64,000 nt of DNA from Lichenicoccus sp963693035 (GTDB lineage: Bacteria; Pseudomonadota; Alphaproteobacteria; Acetobacterales; Acetobacteraceae): assembly GCA_963693035.2 (NCBI GenBank), contig CAXMMQ010000001.1, positions 16,320 through 80,319 on the forward strand, written 5' to 3'. Shown here in pieces: positions 17,635-26,630 of this stretch. The notes below the pieces were generated by a model. It searched no databases. It worked only from the letters and a program-made list of their open reading frames with translations, and was not told the DNA's origin. The translations under genes and the position numbers were made by a program. The first letter of the stretch is position 1; the number at the start of each line of letters is the position of its first letter.

Positions 17635-17955
17635 ATGATGATGGGCTTGACAGGAACCACGCGCGAGCAGCGGCTCCGGGCAGTGATCGAGCAGCGTTTC
17701 CAGCCGCGAACGCTGGTGATCGAGGACCAGAGCGCACGCCATGCCGGGCATGCGGGCGTACGGGAAGCAGGGGTGCGGGAGGGCGGAGGCGGGGGCGAGA
17801 CGCACTACGCGTTGCTGCTGGTCAGCGCGAAATTCGAAGGCGTCAGCCGGGTGCAGCGCTCGCGCCTGGTGCACGAGGCGCTGGAGGCGGAGTTCAGCAG
17901 CGGACTGCACGCGCTGTCGCTGACCCTGAGGAGCCCGCGGGAAGCGGACAAGTGA
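17635..17955 (+). CDS. BolA family protein
   Basis: About 106 residues. The fold is BolA: REQRLRAVIEQRFQPRTLVIED, then HYALLLVSAKFEGVSRVQRSRLVHEALEAEF ending in HALSLTLRSP (the F-x-G-x-S-x-x-x-R-x-R/H signature is present). BolA-type proteins pair with monothiol glutaredoxins in iron-sulfur signalling and trafficking. A glycine- and histidine-containing loop (HAGHAGVREAGVREGGGGG) replaces the usual short hairpin before HY. Three consecutive ATG codons make the exact start ambiguous; AGAGG lies just ahead of them. It is divergent from the J-domain gene and converges on the reductase gene, 3 bp apart. Confidence 0.9.
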   Translation: MMMGLTGTTREQRLRAVIEQRFQPRTLVIEDQSARHAGHAGVREAGVREGGGGGETHYALLLVSAKFEGVSRVQRSRLVHEALEAEFSSGLHALSLTLRSPREADK

Positions 17956-17958
17956 GCG

Positions 17959-18978
17959 TCAGGGCCGGATCAGCAGCTTGCCGAAATTGCGGCCTTCCAG
18001 CATGCCGATGAAGGCGTCGGGCGCATTCGCAAGTCCGTCGACGATGTCCTCTCGCGTGCGCACGTCGCCGTTCCTCACCCAGGCCGACATCTCGGTCTGG
18101 AACGCGTCATAGCGGTCGATGAAGTCGTGGTTGATGAAGCCCTGGACGGTCAGGCTGCGGCGCAGGATCGCGCCAAGCAGCGCCGGCACCCGGTCCGGGC
18201 CATGCGCGTCTGCGCCGGCGCCGTTATACGTCGCGACCACGCCGCAGACCGGCACCCGCGCGAAGCGGTTGAGCAGCGGGAAGGCGGCGTCGAACACCGC
18301 GCCGCCGACGTTCTCGAAATAGACGTCGATGCCGTCCGGGCAGGCGTCGGCCAGCCTGGCCGGGAAGTCCGGCGCGCGGTGGTCGATGGCGGCGTCGAAG
18401 CCGAACTCCTCGATCAGCGCCGCGCATTTGCGGGCGCCGCCGGCGATGCCGACGCTGCGCGCGCCACGCAGCCTGGCAACCTGGCCGACGGTGGCGCCGA
18501 CCGGACCGGTCGCGGCCGCCACCACCAGCGTCTCGCCGGGCTTCGGCCGGCCGATCCGGTCGAGGCCGACCCAGCCGCTGAAGCCCGGCATGCCGAGCAC
18601 CCCGAGTGCGTTGCTGACCGGGGCCAGCGACGCATCGATCCGGTGCAGCCGGTCCGCCGGCAGCACCGCATGCGACTGCCAGCCGGCATGGCAGCGCACG
18701 ACGTCGCCCGGGGCAAAGCCCGCGATACTGCCCTGCACGATCTCGGCGACCGTCTCGCCCACCATCACCTGGCCGATCTCCACCGGTGCTGCGTAGCTCT
18801 TCGCGGTGCTCATGCGGCCGCGCATGTACGGGTCGAGCGACAGGTACAGCACCCGCACCAGCACCTCGCCGGGGCCGGGCTGCGGGATCGGCATGGTCTC
18901 GATGCGGAAGTCCGCCGGCACCGGGGCACCGGACGGACGTCGCGCCAGCACGATGCGGGTGGGGGCCTCGGCGCTCAC
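17959..18978 (-). CDS. NADP-dependent medium-chain oxidoreductase (PTGR/curcumin reductase type)
   Basis: A 339-residue zinc-independent MDR enzyme that reduces activated carbon-carbon double bonds of enones using NADPH. LSLDPYMRGRM (residues 46-56) is the signature of the prostaglandin reductase/leukotriene 12-hydroxydehydrogenase group; the nucleotide-binding stretch is AATGPVGATVGQVARL near residue 155, and DVYFENVGG near 210 is also diagnostic. The start overlaps the stop of the slipin gene by 4 bp, so the two are co-transcribed. Physiological substrate unknown; detoxification of reactive enones is usual for the family. Confidence 0.92.
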   Translation of the reverse strand: MSAEAPTRIVLARRPSGAPVPADFRIETMPIPQPGPGEVLVRVLYLSLDPYMRGRMSTAKSYAAPVEIGQVMVGETVAEIVQGSIAGFAPGDVVRCHAGWQSHAVLPADRLHRIDASLAPVSNALGVLGMPGFSGWVGLDRIGRPKPGETLVVAAATGPVGATVGQVARLRGARSVGIAGGARKCAALIEEFGFDAAIDHRAPDFPARLADACPDGIDVYFENVGGAVFDAAFPLLNRFARVPVCGVVATYNGAGADAHGPDRVPALLGAILRRSLTVQGFINHDFIDRYDAFQTEMSAWVRNGDVRTREDIVDGLANAPDAFIGMLEGRNFGKLLIRP

Positions 18979-19865
18979 GCCGGGCGCTCCTCTCCAGGTG
19001 GCGTCGGCGGTGGCGCCGCGGCCTGCGTCGCCGCCATCGCGACTGCCACCTGGCGCGCCATGCTGTCTGCCATCGAGGTGGGAAGCAGGATGGTGGCGCC
19101 GCGATCCTTGTTCATCTCGTAGATGCGGTTGATCTGCAGGATCTGCAGCGCCGTCGGCGAGCGGTCGTAGGTGCGCGCAGCCTCCTCGAGCTCGGTTGCG
19201 ACCTCGCGCTCGGCGGCGGCCAGCGTCACCCGCGCCATCCGTTCGCGACCGGCCTGCGCCTGGCGGCTCATCGCATCCTGCAGGCTGCGCGGCAGCATCA
19301 CGTCACGGATCTCCACACCCTGCACGGTGATGCCCCAGTCGCCGATCTTCGCCGCGATGCTGTCGCGCAGCACGGTGTCGATATGCTTGCGGTCCTCCAG
19401 CAGGGTGGCGAGGTCGGTGGCGCCAATCATTTCGCGCAGGCTGGTCTGCGCCACCAGCGACACCGAGCCAACATAGTCCATCAGCACGGTGATCGCGCGC
19501 TCCGGATCGGCCACCTTCCAGAACACGATCGCATCCACATCCACCGGCGTGGTGTCGCGCGTCAGCGTCTGCTCGGTGGCGATCGGCGTGGTCTGGATGC
19601 GCAGATCGACCATGCCGGCGACACTGTCCACCACCGGGATGATCATGAACAGGCCGGGGCCGCGGGCACCCTGAAGCTTGCCGGCGCGCAGCACGACCGC
19701 GCGTTCCCACTGGCGCGCCATGCGCAGGCTGGACGGCGTCAGAAAAGCGGTCAGCGCCAGCAAGCCAGCGAGGACCGGCTGGTGCAGCAGCGCAAAGCTG
19801 GCGGCCGCGGCGGCCAGCAGGACGACCGCGATGCCAGTCGCAATCGGGTTCACGCTGGTCCGCAC
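18975..19865 (-). CDS. Slipin / SPFH (band 7) membrane protein
   Basis: A 296-residue protein with two hydrophobic segments at the N-terminus (residues 8-28 and 31-45), then an SPFH domain: QWERAVVLRAGKLQGARGPG, IIPVVDSVAGMVDLRIQT, and LREMIGATDLATLLEDRKHI, typical of stomatin-like slipins. A short helical region (QAGRERMARVTLAAAEREV) supports oligomerisation. Such proteins organise membrane microdomains. Usually slipin is next to an NfeD-like partner; here the overlapping downstream gene is an oxidoreductase instead and no NfeD is visible nearby. Confidence 0.92.
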   Translation of the reverse strand: MRTSVNPIATGIAVVLLAAAAASFALLHQPVLAGLLALTAFLTPSSLRMARQWERAVVLRAGKLQGARGPGLFMIIPVVDSVAGMVDLRIQTTPIATEQTLTRDTTPVDVDAIVFWKVADPERAITVLMDYVGSVSLVAQTSLREMIGATDLATLLEDRKHIDTVLRDSIAAKIGDWGITVQGVEIRDVMLPRSLQDAMSRQAQAGRERMARVTLAAAEREVATELEEAARTYDRSPTALQILQINRIYEMNKDRGATILLPTSMADSMARQVAVAMAATQAAAPPPTPPGEERPA

Positions 19866-19894
19866 CCGCGCCCGGGACCGGTCGCGACCTGTCC

Positions 19895-20518
19895 CTAGCT
19901 GCCGCCGAAGCCGAGAAAGCCGATCTCGGGCCTCGCGGTGCCGCCGTTCTCGGCGAGGCGGTGGGCGCGCAAATCGGCCGCTTCCTGCAGCGGTGAACGG
20001 CGGCGCGCGGCGCTGGCCTCGACCGCCACGCCGCCGGCATTGCCGCCCTGCGCCGAGGCGATCTGGGTGCCGCCATCGGCGCCTTCGGTGCCGCGCATCG
20101 ACAGCAGCACGAAGGTGATGTCGTTGCGGTTGAGGTCGATCGCCATGTCGAGCGGCTTCTGGCCCAGGATGTTGACCGCCTGCAGGTCGGCGCCGCGTGA
20201 CAGCGCATCCTTGGCGGCGGTGAGGTCGCCGCGGTTGATCGCGTCGAACAGGGCGGCATTCGGGTTGACGTCGAGCGCCGCGTGCCCGCGCGGCGCCGCC
20301 TCGTCGCTCGGCACCGCGCCCGGCAGCGCGGGCGGGGGTGCCGCGGCCGCAGCAGCCGCCTTGGCCTCCTCGGCGGCGGCCTCGTCACCGCCGCCGCCGC
20401 CGCCGCCGCTGCCGACGCTCATCTGCGCGTGCGCCGCCAGCGGCAGCATGCCGAGGCAGGCCAGGGCGCCAACGAGCAGCAGCGGACGGGTCAGGCGGGT
20501 CTGGCGCATCATGGGCAT
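19895..20518 (-). CDS. Exported ankyrin-repeat protein
   Basis: About 207 residues from the first of three clustered ATGs. A Sec signal peptide (RPLLLVGALACLGMLPLAAHAQ) is followed by a Gly8 run and an alanine/proline-rich linker, then roughly two ankyrin repeats (NAALFDAINRGDLTAAKDAL, GADLQAVNILGQKPLDMAI). The C-terminus is basic and ends EIGFLGFGGS. Ankyrin repeats mediate protein contacts; location is periplasmic. It precedes the slipin gene by about 29 bp on the same strand and may share its transcript. The longer open frame upstream has no signal sequence and overlaps the divergent acyltransferase region, so it was not used. Confidence 0.8.
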   Translation of the reverse strand: MPMMRQTRLTRPLLLVGALACLGMLPLAAHAQMSVGSGGGGGGGDEAAAEEAKAAAAAAAPPPALPGAVPSDEAAPRGHAALDVNPNAALFDAINRGDLTAAKDALSRGADLQAVNILGQKPLDMAIDLNRNDITFVLLSMRGTEGADGGTQIASAQGGNAGGVAVEASAARRRSPLQEAADLRAHRLAENGGTARPEIGFLGFGGS

Positions 20519-20757
20519 TCCGGTGGCTCGGATCGAGATCCTGGCGGGTGCCCGCTGGTGCGGGCTTCCGGCGGGCGCTCGCGTCGGATCCAGTAAAAGT
20601 GGCTGCCGGACAGTGCAACCGAACCGCTTCGACCGCAACCCTCGCACGCCGCCCTCAAAAACAAGACCGGCTGCGTGGTTGCCTGTCGCGATCGCCCGCG
20701 TCGATACTCGGCGACCCACCCGCCTCGCCGCTCCGATCACGACAGAAGGCCGATGCC

Positions 20758-21924
20758 TTGCCGCCAGATAATGCGACGAACATCGGGGCGATCGACCGTC
20801 TCGGACGGCACGAACTGCCCGCTCTGACCTCGATTCGCGGGCTGCTGGCCTGGTGGGTGGTGCTGTTCCATTTCGCGCCGACCGCGCCGTTCCATCTCGA
20901 CCCGCATGCTCCGTTCATCGCCAAGGGCATCGTCGCGGTCGATGGCTTCTTCGTGCTGTCCGGCTTCGTGCTCTGCCATGTCCATCCGGTGATCATCGAC
21001 CGCGACCGCCCCTACGGCACGGCCGACTTCCTGGTCAGCCGGCTTGCCCGCATCTACCCGCTGCACCTCGCGATGCTGGCCGCCTTCGTCCTTGTGGTGG
21101 CGGCCTTCAGGCTGACCCATCCGCATCAGTCCGGCGCCGGCGTGCCGTTCTCCGCCGATCGGTTGCCGGGCCTGCTGCGGCAATTGGCGTTGCTGCATGG
21201 CTGGTTCCGCTGGGGCCGCGAGGCCGCCTGGAACGTGCCCTCCTGGTCGATCAGCAGCGAGTTCGCCGCCTACCTGCTGGCGCCGTTGCTGTTCCTCTCG
21301 CTGTCGCGCCTGCATCCGGTGCGGGCCTGGGCCGCAGCCGGGCTGCTTGCCGCCGTCATCTTCTGCCTGGCGGAGGCGCACCTGCTGTTCAGAGGCACCA
21401 TGGTGCTGCCGCGGGTGCTGCTGGAGTTCTGTCTCGGCGCGCTGCTGCGGACGGCGCTCCGCCATGGCCATGCGGGGCTCGACCGCTCCCGAGATTTGGG
21501 CCTGGTCGCGGGATGGCTGGCGGCGGTGGGTTTCGCCTTTACCAGCCAGGTCGCACTGTTCCTGGCTGCGATCGTTTGGCTGCTGCTGCTGCTGTCGCTG
21601 CGGACCCGCCGCGCCACCGGCGCCCTGGGACGGATCGAGCGTGTGTGCCTCTATCTCGGGGAGACCTCGTTTGCCGTCTACATGTGCCACGCCTTCATCC
21701 TGATGCTGTGGGGACCGGAGATCTCGAACCGGCTCGCCCTGTTCCGGCATCCGGTCCCGGCGGCGCTTTGCCTGTTCGTGGTGATCCAGGGGTGCGCCAG
21801 TCTGCTGCATCATCTGGTCGAGGTGCCGGCGCAACGCGGCATGCGCCAGCGGTTCCGGGCCTGGACCCAGGCCCGTGCGCTGCGCGACAGTCCGGCCGCA
21901 GAGGCGGTGCAGCGCCCCGCATGA
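20758..21924 (+). CDS. Acyltransferase family 3 membrane protein
   Basis: A protein of about 388 residues from a TTG start with AGAAGG 8 bp ahead; the much longer in-frame extension upstream is not protein-like and runs antisense to the ankyrin gene. Family features: ELPALTSIRGLLAWWVVLFHF with the conserved R and H of acyltransferase 3 enzymes, GFFVLSGFVLCHVH, FLVSRLARIYPLHLAML and WNVPSWSISSEFAAYLL, with about ten membrane helices. Members O-acylate sugars or exopolysaccharide/lipopolysaccharide units. The stop overlaps the Nudix gene start (ATGA). Acceptor unknown. Confidence 0.9.
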   Translation: MPPDNATNIGAIDRLGRHELPALTSIRGLLAWWVVLFHFAPTAPFHLDPHAPFIAKGIVAVDGFFVLSGFVLCHVHPVIIDRDRPYGTADFLVSRLARIYPLHLAMLAAFVLVVAAFRLTHPHQSGAGVPFSADRLPGLLRQLALLHGWFRWGREAAWNVPSWSISSEFAAYLLAPLLFLSLSRLHPVRAWAAAGLLAAVIFCLAEAHLLFRGTMVLPRVLLEFCLGALLRTALRHGHAGLDRSRDLGLVAGWLAAVGFAFTSQVALFLAAIVWLLLLLSLRTRRATGALGRIERVCLYLGETSFAVYMCHAFILMLWGPEISNRLALFRHPVPAALCLFVVIQGCASLLHHLVEVPAQRGMRQRFRAWTQARALRDSPAAEAVQRPA

Positions 21925-22590
21925 GGCCGGCATACGAACCCGGCAACCCGCCGCATCCGGTCCTCGACGAAGCCTGGCTGCGCCGGCGCCTGACCGACCT
22001 GCCGCCGGCGGACATGCCCGGGTGGGACACGCTGCTGCGGCGCAGCCCGGGCGACGCGCCCCCGCATAGCCGCCTGCCGCGCCACGCGGCGGTGCTGGTG
22101 CCGATCGTGCCGGCGCCGGAGCCGGTGGTGCTGCTGACGCGTCGCTCGGCGCTGCTGCGCAGCCATTCCGGGCAGGTGAGCTTCCCCGGCGGCGGTCTCG
22201 ATGCGGTTGACCGCACTCCCGCCGAGACCGCGCTGCGCGAGGCGCAGGGAGGAGATCGGCCTGGATCCCGCAACCGTCAGCCTGCTCGGCCGGCTGCCGG
22301 TGCAATGGACGCATGCGAGCAACTTCCTGATCACCCCGGTGGTGGGCGTGCTGTCGGCGGAGGCGCGATGGTTGGCGTCGCCCGCCGAAGTCGACATCAT
22401 CTTCGGCATGCCCCTGCAGCAGTTGCTGGACCCGGACGCGCCGCGGCTGATCGAGGGCGGGCTGCGACACGGCTCCTGGTCATGGCCGCATCCCGACCAT
22501 GATATCTGGGGCGCGACCGCGGCGATCCTGCTCAGGCTCGCGCGGCTGTTGCGTGGCTCCGAGAGACCGTATGAGAGTGCGCTGGGGTGA
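21921..22590 (+). pseudogene. CoA pyrophosphatase-like Nudix hydrolase, broken by a +1 frameshift
   Basis: Two adjacent frames together make one Nudix protein of about 222 residues. The first part holds LPRHAAVLVPIV and SGQVSFPGGGLDAVDRTPAETALREAQ, the second EEIGLDPATVSLLGRLPVQWTHASNF. Joined, they form a complete Nudix box plus the upstream LLTRRSALLRSHSGQVSFPGG of CoA/NADH pyrophosphatases (NudL type). The break is a single extra G in the GGG at 22247-22249, exactly inside the Nudix box; with two G the codons read CAG GAG GAG ATC. It overlaps the acyltransferase stop by 4 bp. It may be intact in the real genome, since other frames here show the same kind of indel. Confidence 0.85.
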
Positions 22591-22707
22591 GCCAGAGGCG
22601 CATCTTGGCGCCGCCCGGCGTGACTTTCCGAGCACCGGAGCCGGGGTAAGCGGGCCGGCAGACCACCCTAGTAGCATTATCAGACGGTCTCCAGGGAGGT
22701 GGTGGTT

Positions 22708-24039
22708 GTGGTGGATCCGGACCGGCGGCGTCGGCAGTTCTCGCAGGCGATGTCGGCGATGTACCGACGCGAGGTGCCGCGCTACGGCGAGCTGGTCGAG
22801 CTGGTCTCGACGATCAACGCCCGGGTGCTGGACGCCGACCCGGCACTGGCCGCGTCGTTCGACGAGGACGAGCGCGCCCGGCTCGACCAGGAGCGGCACG
22901 GTGCGATCCGGGTCGGCACGCCGGCGGAACTCGGACTGTTGCGGCGGCTGTTCGCGGTGCTCGGCATGGTCCCGGTCGGCTATTACGATCTCGCAGCCGC
23001 CGGGGTGCCGGTGCATTCGACCGCATTCCGGGCGATTGATCCGGCATCGCTGGCACGCAGCCCGTTCCGGGTGTTCACCTCGCTGCTGCGCCTGGAGCTG
23101 ATCGCGGATGCGGACCTGCGCGAGACCGCCCGGGTGATCCTGGCGCGGCGCCGGATCGTGACCCCGGGGGCGCTGGCGCTGATCGAGCGGTTCGAGCACG
23201 AGGGCGCCCTGGATGCGGCGGCCTCCGAGGCGTTCATCCGCGAGGCGCTGGAGACCTTCCGCTGGCAGGCGGACGCCACCGTCGATGCCGCGACCTACGC
23301 CGCGCTGCGCCAGGCGCACCCGCTGGTCGCCGACGTGGTCTGTTTCAGCGGCCCGCATATCAACCACCTGACGCCGCGCGTGCTCGATATCGACGCGGCG
23401 CAGGCGGCAATGCTCGAGCGCGGGCTGCCGGCCAAGGAGCAGATCGAGGGGCCGCCGACGCGGCGATGCCCGGTCCTGCTGCGACAGACCAGCTTCAAGG
23501 CACTGACCGAGCCGGTGCGCTTCAACGGCAGCGCGGGCCTACATACCGCCCGCTTCGGGGAGATCGAGCAGCGCGGGGTGGCGCTGACCGAGACCGGGCG
23601 AGCGGCCTACGATGCGTGGCTGGCCTCTGATAAACACAACACAATCAGCCAATTGCCGGATGATCATGCCGCATTACGTGAACATGGCCTGGCCTTCTAT
23701 CGCTACCGGAAGACGGATCGTCCGGCGGCACCGGGCGCGGACCTTCCAACCGCCCTGGCGCAGGGCGCCATGGTGGCCGAGCCGATCCTGTACGAGGATT
23801 TCCTGCCGGTCAGCGCCGCCGGCATCTTCCGGTCGAACCTGGGCGACAGCGCCCGGGAGGGCATGAAGCCGGCGCCGCGCCGTGCTGCTTTGGAAGCGGC
23901 GCTCGGCTGCGCGATCCTGGACGAGGTGGCGCTCTACCGGCAGCAGTCCGATGCCTCCGCGGCAACCTGCCTGGATCAGGGCGCGCCGCCATCGATGTCG
24001 AACTTCACTCCCTGCGCCAGCGGCATCGTCAAGCCGTAG
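22708..24039 (+). CDS. hglS: 2-oxoadipate dioxygenase/decarboxylase (HglS, former DUF1338)
   Basis: About 443 residues. AGGGAGG lies 8 bp before the chosen GTG; earlier GTG codons are possible. The fold is the VOC-related HglS/YdcJ family. Known HglS uses Fe(II) bound by two His and one Glu to convert 2-oxoadipate into D-2-hydroxyglutarate in lysine degradation. Matching candidates here are the His in GVPVHSTAFR (near 103), a His in GPHINHLTPR (near 218) and the Glu in FGEIEQRG (near 286). The 3' end overlaps the convergent amaB by 64 bp. The pairing with amaB, which acts earlier in the same pathway, supports the assignment. Confidence 0.88.
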   Translation: MVDPDRRRRQFSQAMSAMYRREVPRYGELVELVSTINARVLDADPALAASFDEDERARLDQERHGAIRVGTPAELGLLRRLFAVLGMVPVGYYDLAAAGVPVHSTAFRAIDPASLARSPFRVFTSLLRLELIADADLRETARVILARRRIVTPGALALIERFEHEGALDAAASEAFIREALETFRWQADATVDAATYAALRQAHPLVADVVCFSGPHINHLTPRVLDIDAAQAAMLERGLPAKEQIEGPPTRRCPVLLRQTSFKALTEPVRFNGSAGLHTARFGEIEQRGVALTETGRAAYDAWLASDKHNTISQLPDDHAALREHGLAFYRYRKTDRPAAPGADLPTALAQGAMVAEPILYEDFLPVSAAGIFRSNLGDSAREGMKPAPRRAALEAALGCAILDEVALYRQQSDASAATCLDQGAPPSMSNFTPCASGIVKP

Positions 24040-25517
24040 TTGATCGCGCTGGTGCTGCGCCGCATGTAGGCCTTCCAGGAGTCCGAGCCCGACTCGCGAC
24101 CGCCGCCGGTCTCCTTTTCGCCGCCGAAAGCGCCGCCGATCTCGGCACCCGATGGCCCCATGTTGACGTTGGCGATGCCGCAGTCGGATCCGACGGCGGA
24201 CAGGAACAGCTCGCTCTCGCGCAGGTCGCGGGTGAAGATGGAGGATGACAGCCCCTGCGGCACGCCGTTCTGCAGCGCCAGCGCCTGCTCGAAATCGTTG
24301 TATATCAGCACATACAGGATCGGCGCAAAGGTCTCCTCGACCACCGGGCCGGCCTGTTCGGGCATCAGCACCAGCGCCGGGCGCACGTAGTACGCGTCCT
24401 CGCAGCCCTCGACCGGATGACGCTCGCCGCCATAGACGGTGCCACCCGCCTTGCGCGCCCGCTTCAGCGCCGCCTGCATCCCCTTGTAGGCGGCATGGTC
24501 GATCAGTGGCCCGACCAGCGCCTCGTCCACCAGCGGATTGCCGACGCTGACCTGCTCGTAGACCGAGCGCAGCCGGGCGATGAAGGAGCCGTGGATGCTC
24601 TCATGCACGATCAGCCGCCGCAGCGTGGTGCAGCGCTGGCCCGCCGTGCCCATCGCGGCGAACGCCACTGCGCGCAACGCCAGCTCCTGGTCCGCCGACG
24701 GGCAGACGATCGAGGCGTTGTTGCCGCCGAGTTCAAGGATGGCGCGGCCGAAGCGCTCGGCCACCGCCCGGCCGACGATGCGGCCCATTGCGGTCGAGCC
24801 GGTCGCCGACAGCACCGGCACCCGGCGATCCTCCACCAGGGCGCTGCCGGCCTCGCGGTCGCCGAGCACCAGGCCGCACAGGCCTGGCGGGGTCTCGCCG
24901 AACCGCGCCGCCGCGCGCTCGAACAGAGCGATGGTGGCCAGCGCCACCAGCGGCGTCTTTTCGGACGGCTTCCAGACCACGGCGTTGCCGCAGACCAGGG
25001 CGAGGGCGGCGTTCCACGCCCACACCGCGACCGGGAAGTTGAACGCCGAGATCACACCGACCACGCCCGCCGGATGCCACTGCTCCATCATCCGGTGCTC
25101 TGGGCGCTCGCTGGTGATGGTCAGGCCATAGAGCTGCCGCGACAGTCCCACCGCGAAGTCGCAGATATCGATCATCTCCTGGACCTCGCCGGCACCCTCG
25201 GACGGGATCTTGCCGGCCTCGATCGAGACCAGCCGCCCGAGCGCGTCCTTGGCCGCGCGCAGCTCCTCACCGAACAGCCGCACCAGTTCGCCACGTCGCG
25301 GCGCCGGCACCCGGCGCCAGTGCAGGAACGCCTCGTGCGCCTCGCCGACCACGGCGCGCACGGCATCCGCATCGAGATGGTCGACATGCGCGATCACCTC
25401 GCCGGTCAGCGGCGAGCGCACCTTGTGGGCGCCTTTGGCAATTCGCGCGCGCGGCACATCCAGGGCAGCGAGGATCGCGCCGGTCTCGTAGGGCAGGTCC
25501 AGAGTCGCAGCGCTCAT
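23976..25517 (-). CDS. amaB: L-piperidine-6-carboxylate / 2-aminoadipate semialdehyde dehydrogenase
   Basis: A 513-residue ALDH7-type aldehyde dehydrogenase that oxidises piperidine-6-carboxylate (in equilibrium with 2-aminoadipate semialdehyde) to 2-aminoadipate with NAD, the step of lysine/pipecolate catabolism that feeds 2-oxoadipate. Motifs: GVISAFNFPVAVWAWNAALAL, VWKPSEKTPL, GSTAMGRIVG, catalytic Glu in ILELGGNNA (near 262), catalytic Cys in GTAGQRCTTLRRL (near 295), and INYGLTMPLAQGVKFD at the end, typical of ALDH7. The start MSAATLDLP is chosen over a much longer upstream frame that is antisense to the hydrolase gene. The end overlaps hglS. Confidence 0.92.
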   Translation of the reverse strand: MSAATLDLPYETGAILAALDVPRARIAKGAHKVRSPLTGEVIAHVDHLDADAVRAVVGEAHEAFLHWRRVPAPRRGELVRLFGEELRAAKDALGRLVSIEAGKIPSEGAGEVQEMIDICDFAVGLSRQLYGLTITSERPEHRMMEQWHPAGVVGVISAFNFPVAVWAWNAALALVCGNAVVWKPSEKTPLVALATIALFERAAARFGETPPGLCGLVLGDREAGSALVEDRRVPVLSATGSTAMGRIVGRAVAERFGRAILELGGNNASIVCPSADQELALRAVAFAAMGTAGQRCTTLRRLIVHESIHGSFIARLRSVYEQVSVGNPLVDEALVGPLIDHAAYKGMQAALKRARKAGGTVYGGERHPVEGCEDAYYVRPALVLMPEQAGPVVEETFAPILYVLIYNDFEQALALQNGVPQGLSSSIFTRDLRESELFLSAVGSDCGIANVNMGPSGAEIGGAFGGEKETGGGRESGSDSWKAYMRRSTSAINYGLTMPLAQGVKFDIDGGAP

Positions 25518-25652
25518 CGGGTCTCTCGCCAGGTTGCGGGCGATGCATAGGCCGAGCCCGGGACGCGGGAAAGGCGGCCGGTTGACCCGGTTCACTTGCG
25601 CTGGAAGTTTCTGCGGATCCGTCACACGCTGGCTTGGCCGGGAGGCAGCTCC

Positions 25653-26624
25653 ATGCGTTATGTGGTCGGAGTGATCGTCGGTGTCGTGCTGCTTGCCGTC
25701 GCGGCGCTCGCGGGCATTGTCGCGCTCGACAGTCCGACGCCGCCGCCGCCGCTGCTGAGCGTCAGCGCGCCGTTCGAGACGGTCGATTTCTCCGACCTGC
25801 CGCCGGTCCTGCACTACACCGCCCGAGACGGCGCCGACCTCGCCTACCGCCGCTACGCAGGCGATGCGGATCGCTTGGTGGTCCTGATCCACGGCTCGGC
25901 TGGCTCCTCCAGCAGCATGCACGCCGTGGCCAAGGCACTGGCGGCGGCGGGTGCCACCGTCATCGTCCCGGATGTCCGTGGCCACGGCCGCTCCGGCCCG
26001 CATGGCGACATCGGCTATATCGGCCAGCTCGAGAACGATCTCGACGACCTGATGAGCAGCCTCGAACGCGCCCATCGCCCGCGCGAGACGACGCTGATCG
26101 GCTTCTCGTCCGGCGGTGGCTTTGCGCTCAGGGTCGCCGGCGGCCGTCTGGGTCAGCACTTCAGCCGCACCATCCTGCTGGCGCCATACCTGCGCCATGA
26201 CGCCCCGAACACCCGGACCGGCACCGGTTCGGGCGGCTGGGTGTCGGTCGCGGTGCCGCGCATCGTGGCGCTCCTGCTGGTCAACCATCTTGGCGTCACC
26301 GCCTTCAATGGCCTGCCGGTGGTCGCCTTTGCGCTCGAGCCCGGCAACCCGCACCACCTCGTCGCGCACTACTCGTACCGGTTGCTGATGAATTTCCAGC
26401 CGGACGACGACTATCTCGGCGACCTGCGCCGCATCTCGCGGCCAGTGATGGCGCTGGAGGGCGCGGATGACGAGATCTTCCTGGCCGGCAAGCTGCAGGG
26501 CGCCCTGGCTGCCGGCCGGCCCGGAATACGGGTCGACATCGTGCCGGGCGTCAGGCATATCGGACTGATCACGAAGCCGGCCGGGACTGCCGCCATCGTC
26601 AGGGCATGGGCCAGCCGCTTCTGA
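25653..26624 (+). CDS. Membrane-anchored or exported alpha/beta hydrolase
   Basis: A protein of about 323 residues from ATG with GGGAGG 8 bp upstream. The first 25 residues (YVVGVIVGVVLLAVAALAGIVAL) are a signal anchor. The rest is an alpha/beta hydrolase: oxyanion-hole LIHGSAGSSSSM, nucleophile elbow GFSSGGGFAL with Ser near 152, acid in ALEGADDEIF, and catalytic His in PGVRHIGLI. Close to monoacylglycerol lipase/serine aminopeptidase types. It lies between amaB (divergent) and the permease (convergent, 6 bp apart); substrate unknown, and a link to lysine degradation is not supported. Confidence 0.88.
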   Translation: MRYVVGVIVGVVLLAVAALAGIVALDSPTPPPPLLSVSAPFETVDFSDLPPVLHYTARDGADLAYRRYAGDADRLVVLIHGSAGSSSSMHAVAKALAAAGATVIVPDVRGHGRSGPHGDIGYIGQLENDLDDLMSSLERAHRPRETTLIGFSSGGGFALRVAGGRLGQHFSRTILLAPYLRHDAPNTRTGTGSGGWVSVAVPRIVALLLVNHLGVTAFNGLPVVAFALEPGNPHHLVAHYSYRLLMNFQPDDDYLGDLRRISRPVMALEGADDEIFLAGKLQGALAAGRPGIRVDIVPGVRHIGLITKPAGTAAIVRAWASRF

Positions 26625-26630
26625 GTGTGT

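Noticed and set aside
20338..20757. A 140-codon N-terminal extension of the acyltransferase
   Set aside because: It is antisense to the ankyrin gene and compositionally odd; a TTG with a well-placed AGAAGG gives a protein of the normal family length.
23976..26558. An 860-codon frame that would fuse an antisense stretch to the amaB dehydrogenase
   Set aside because: The first 347 residues are antisense to the alpha/beta hydrolase gene and resemble nothing; the conserved dehydrogenase begins at MSAATLDLP.
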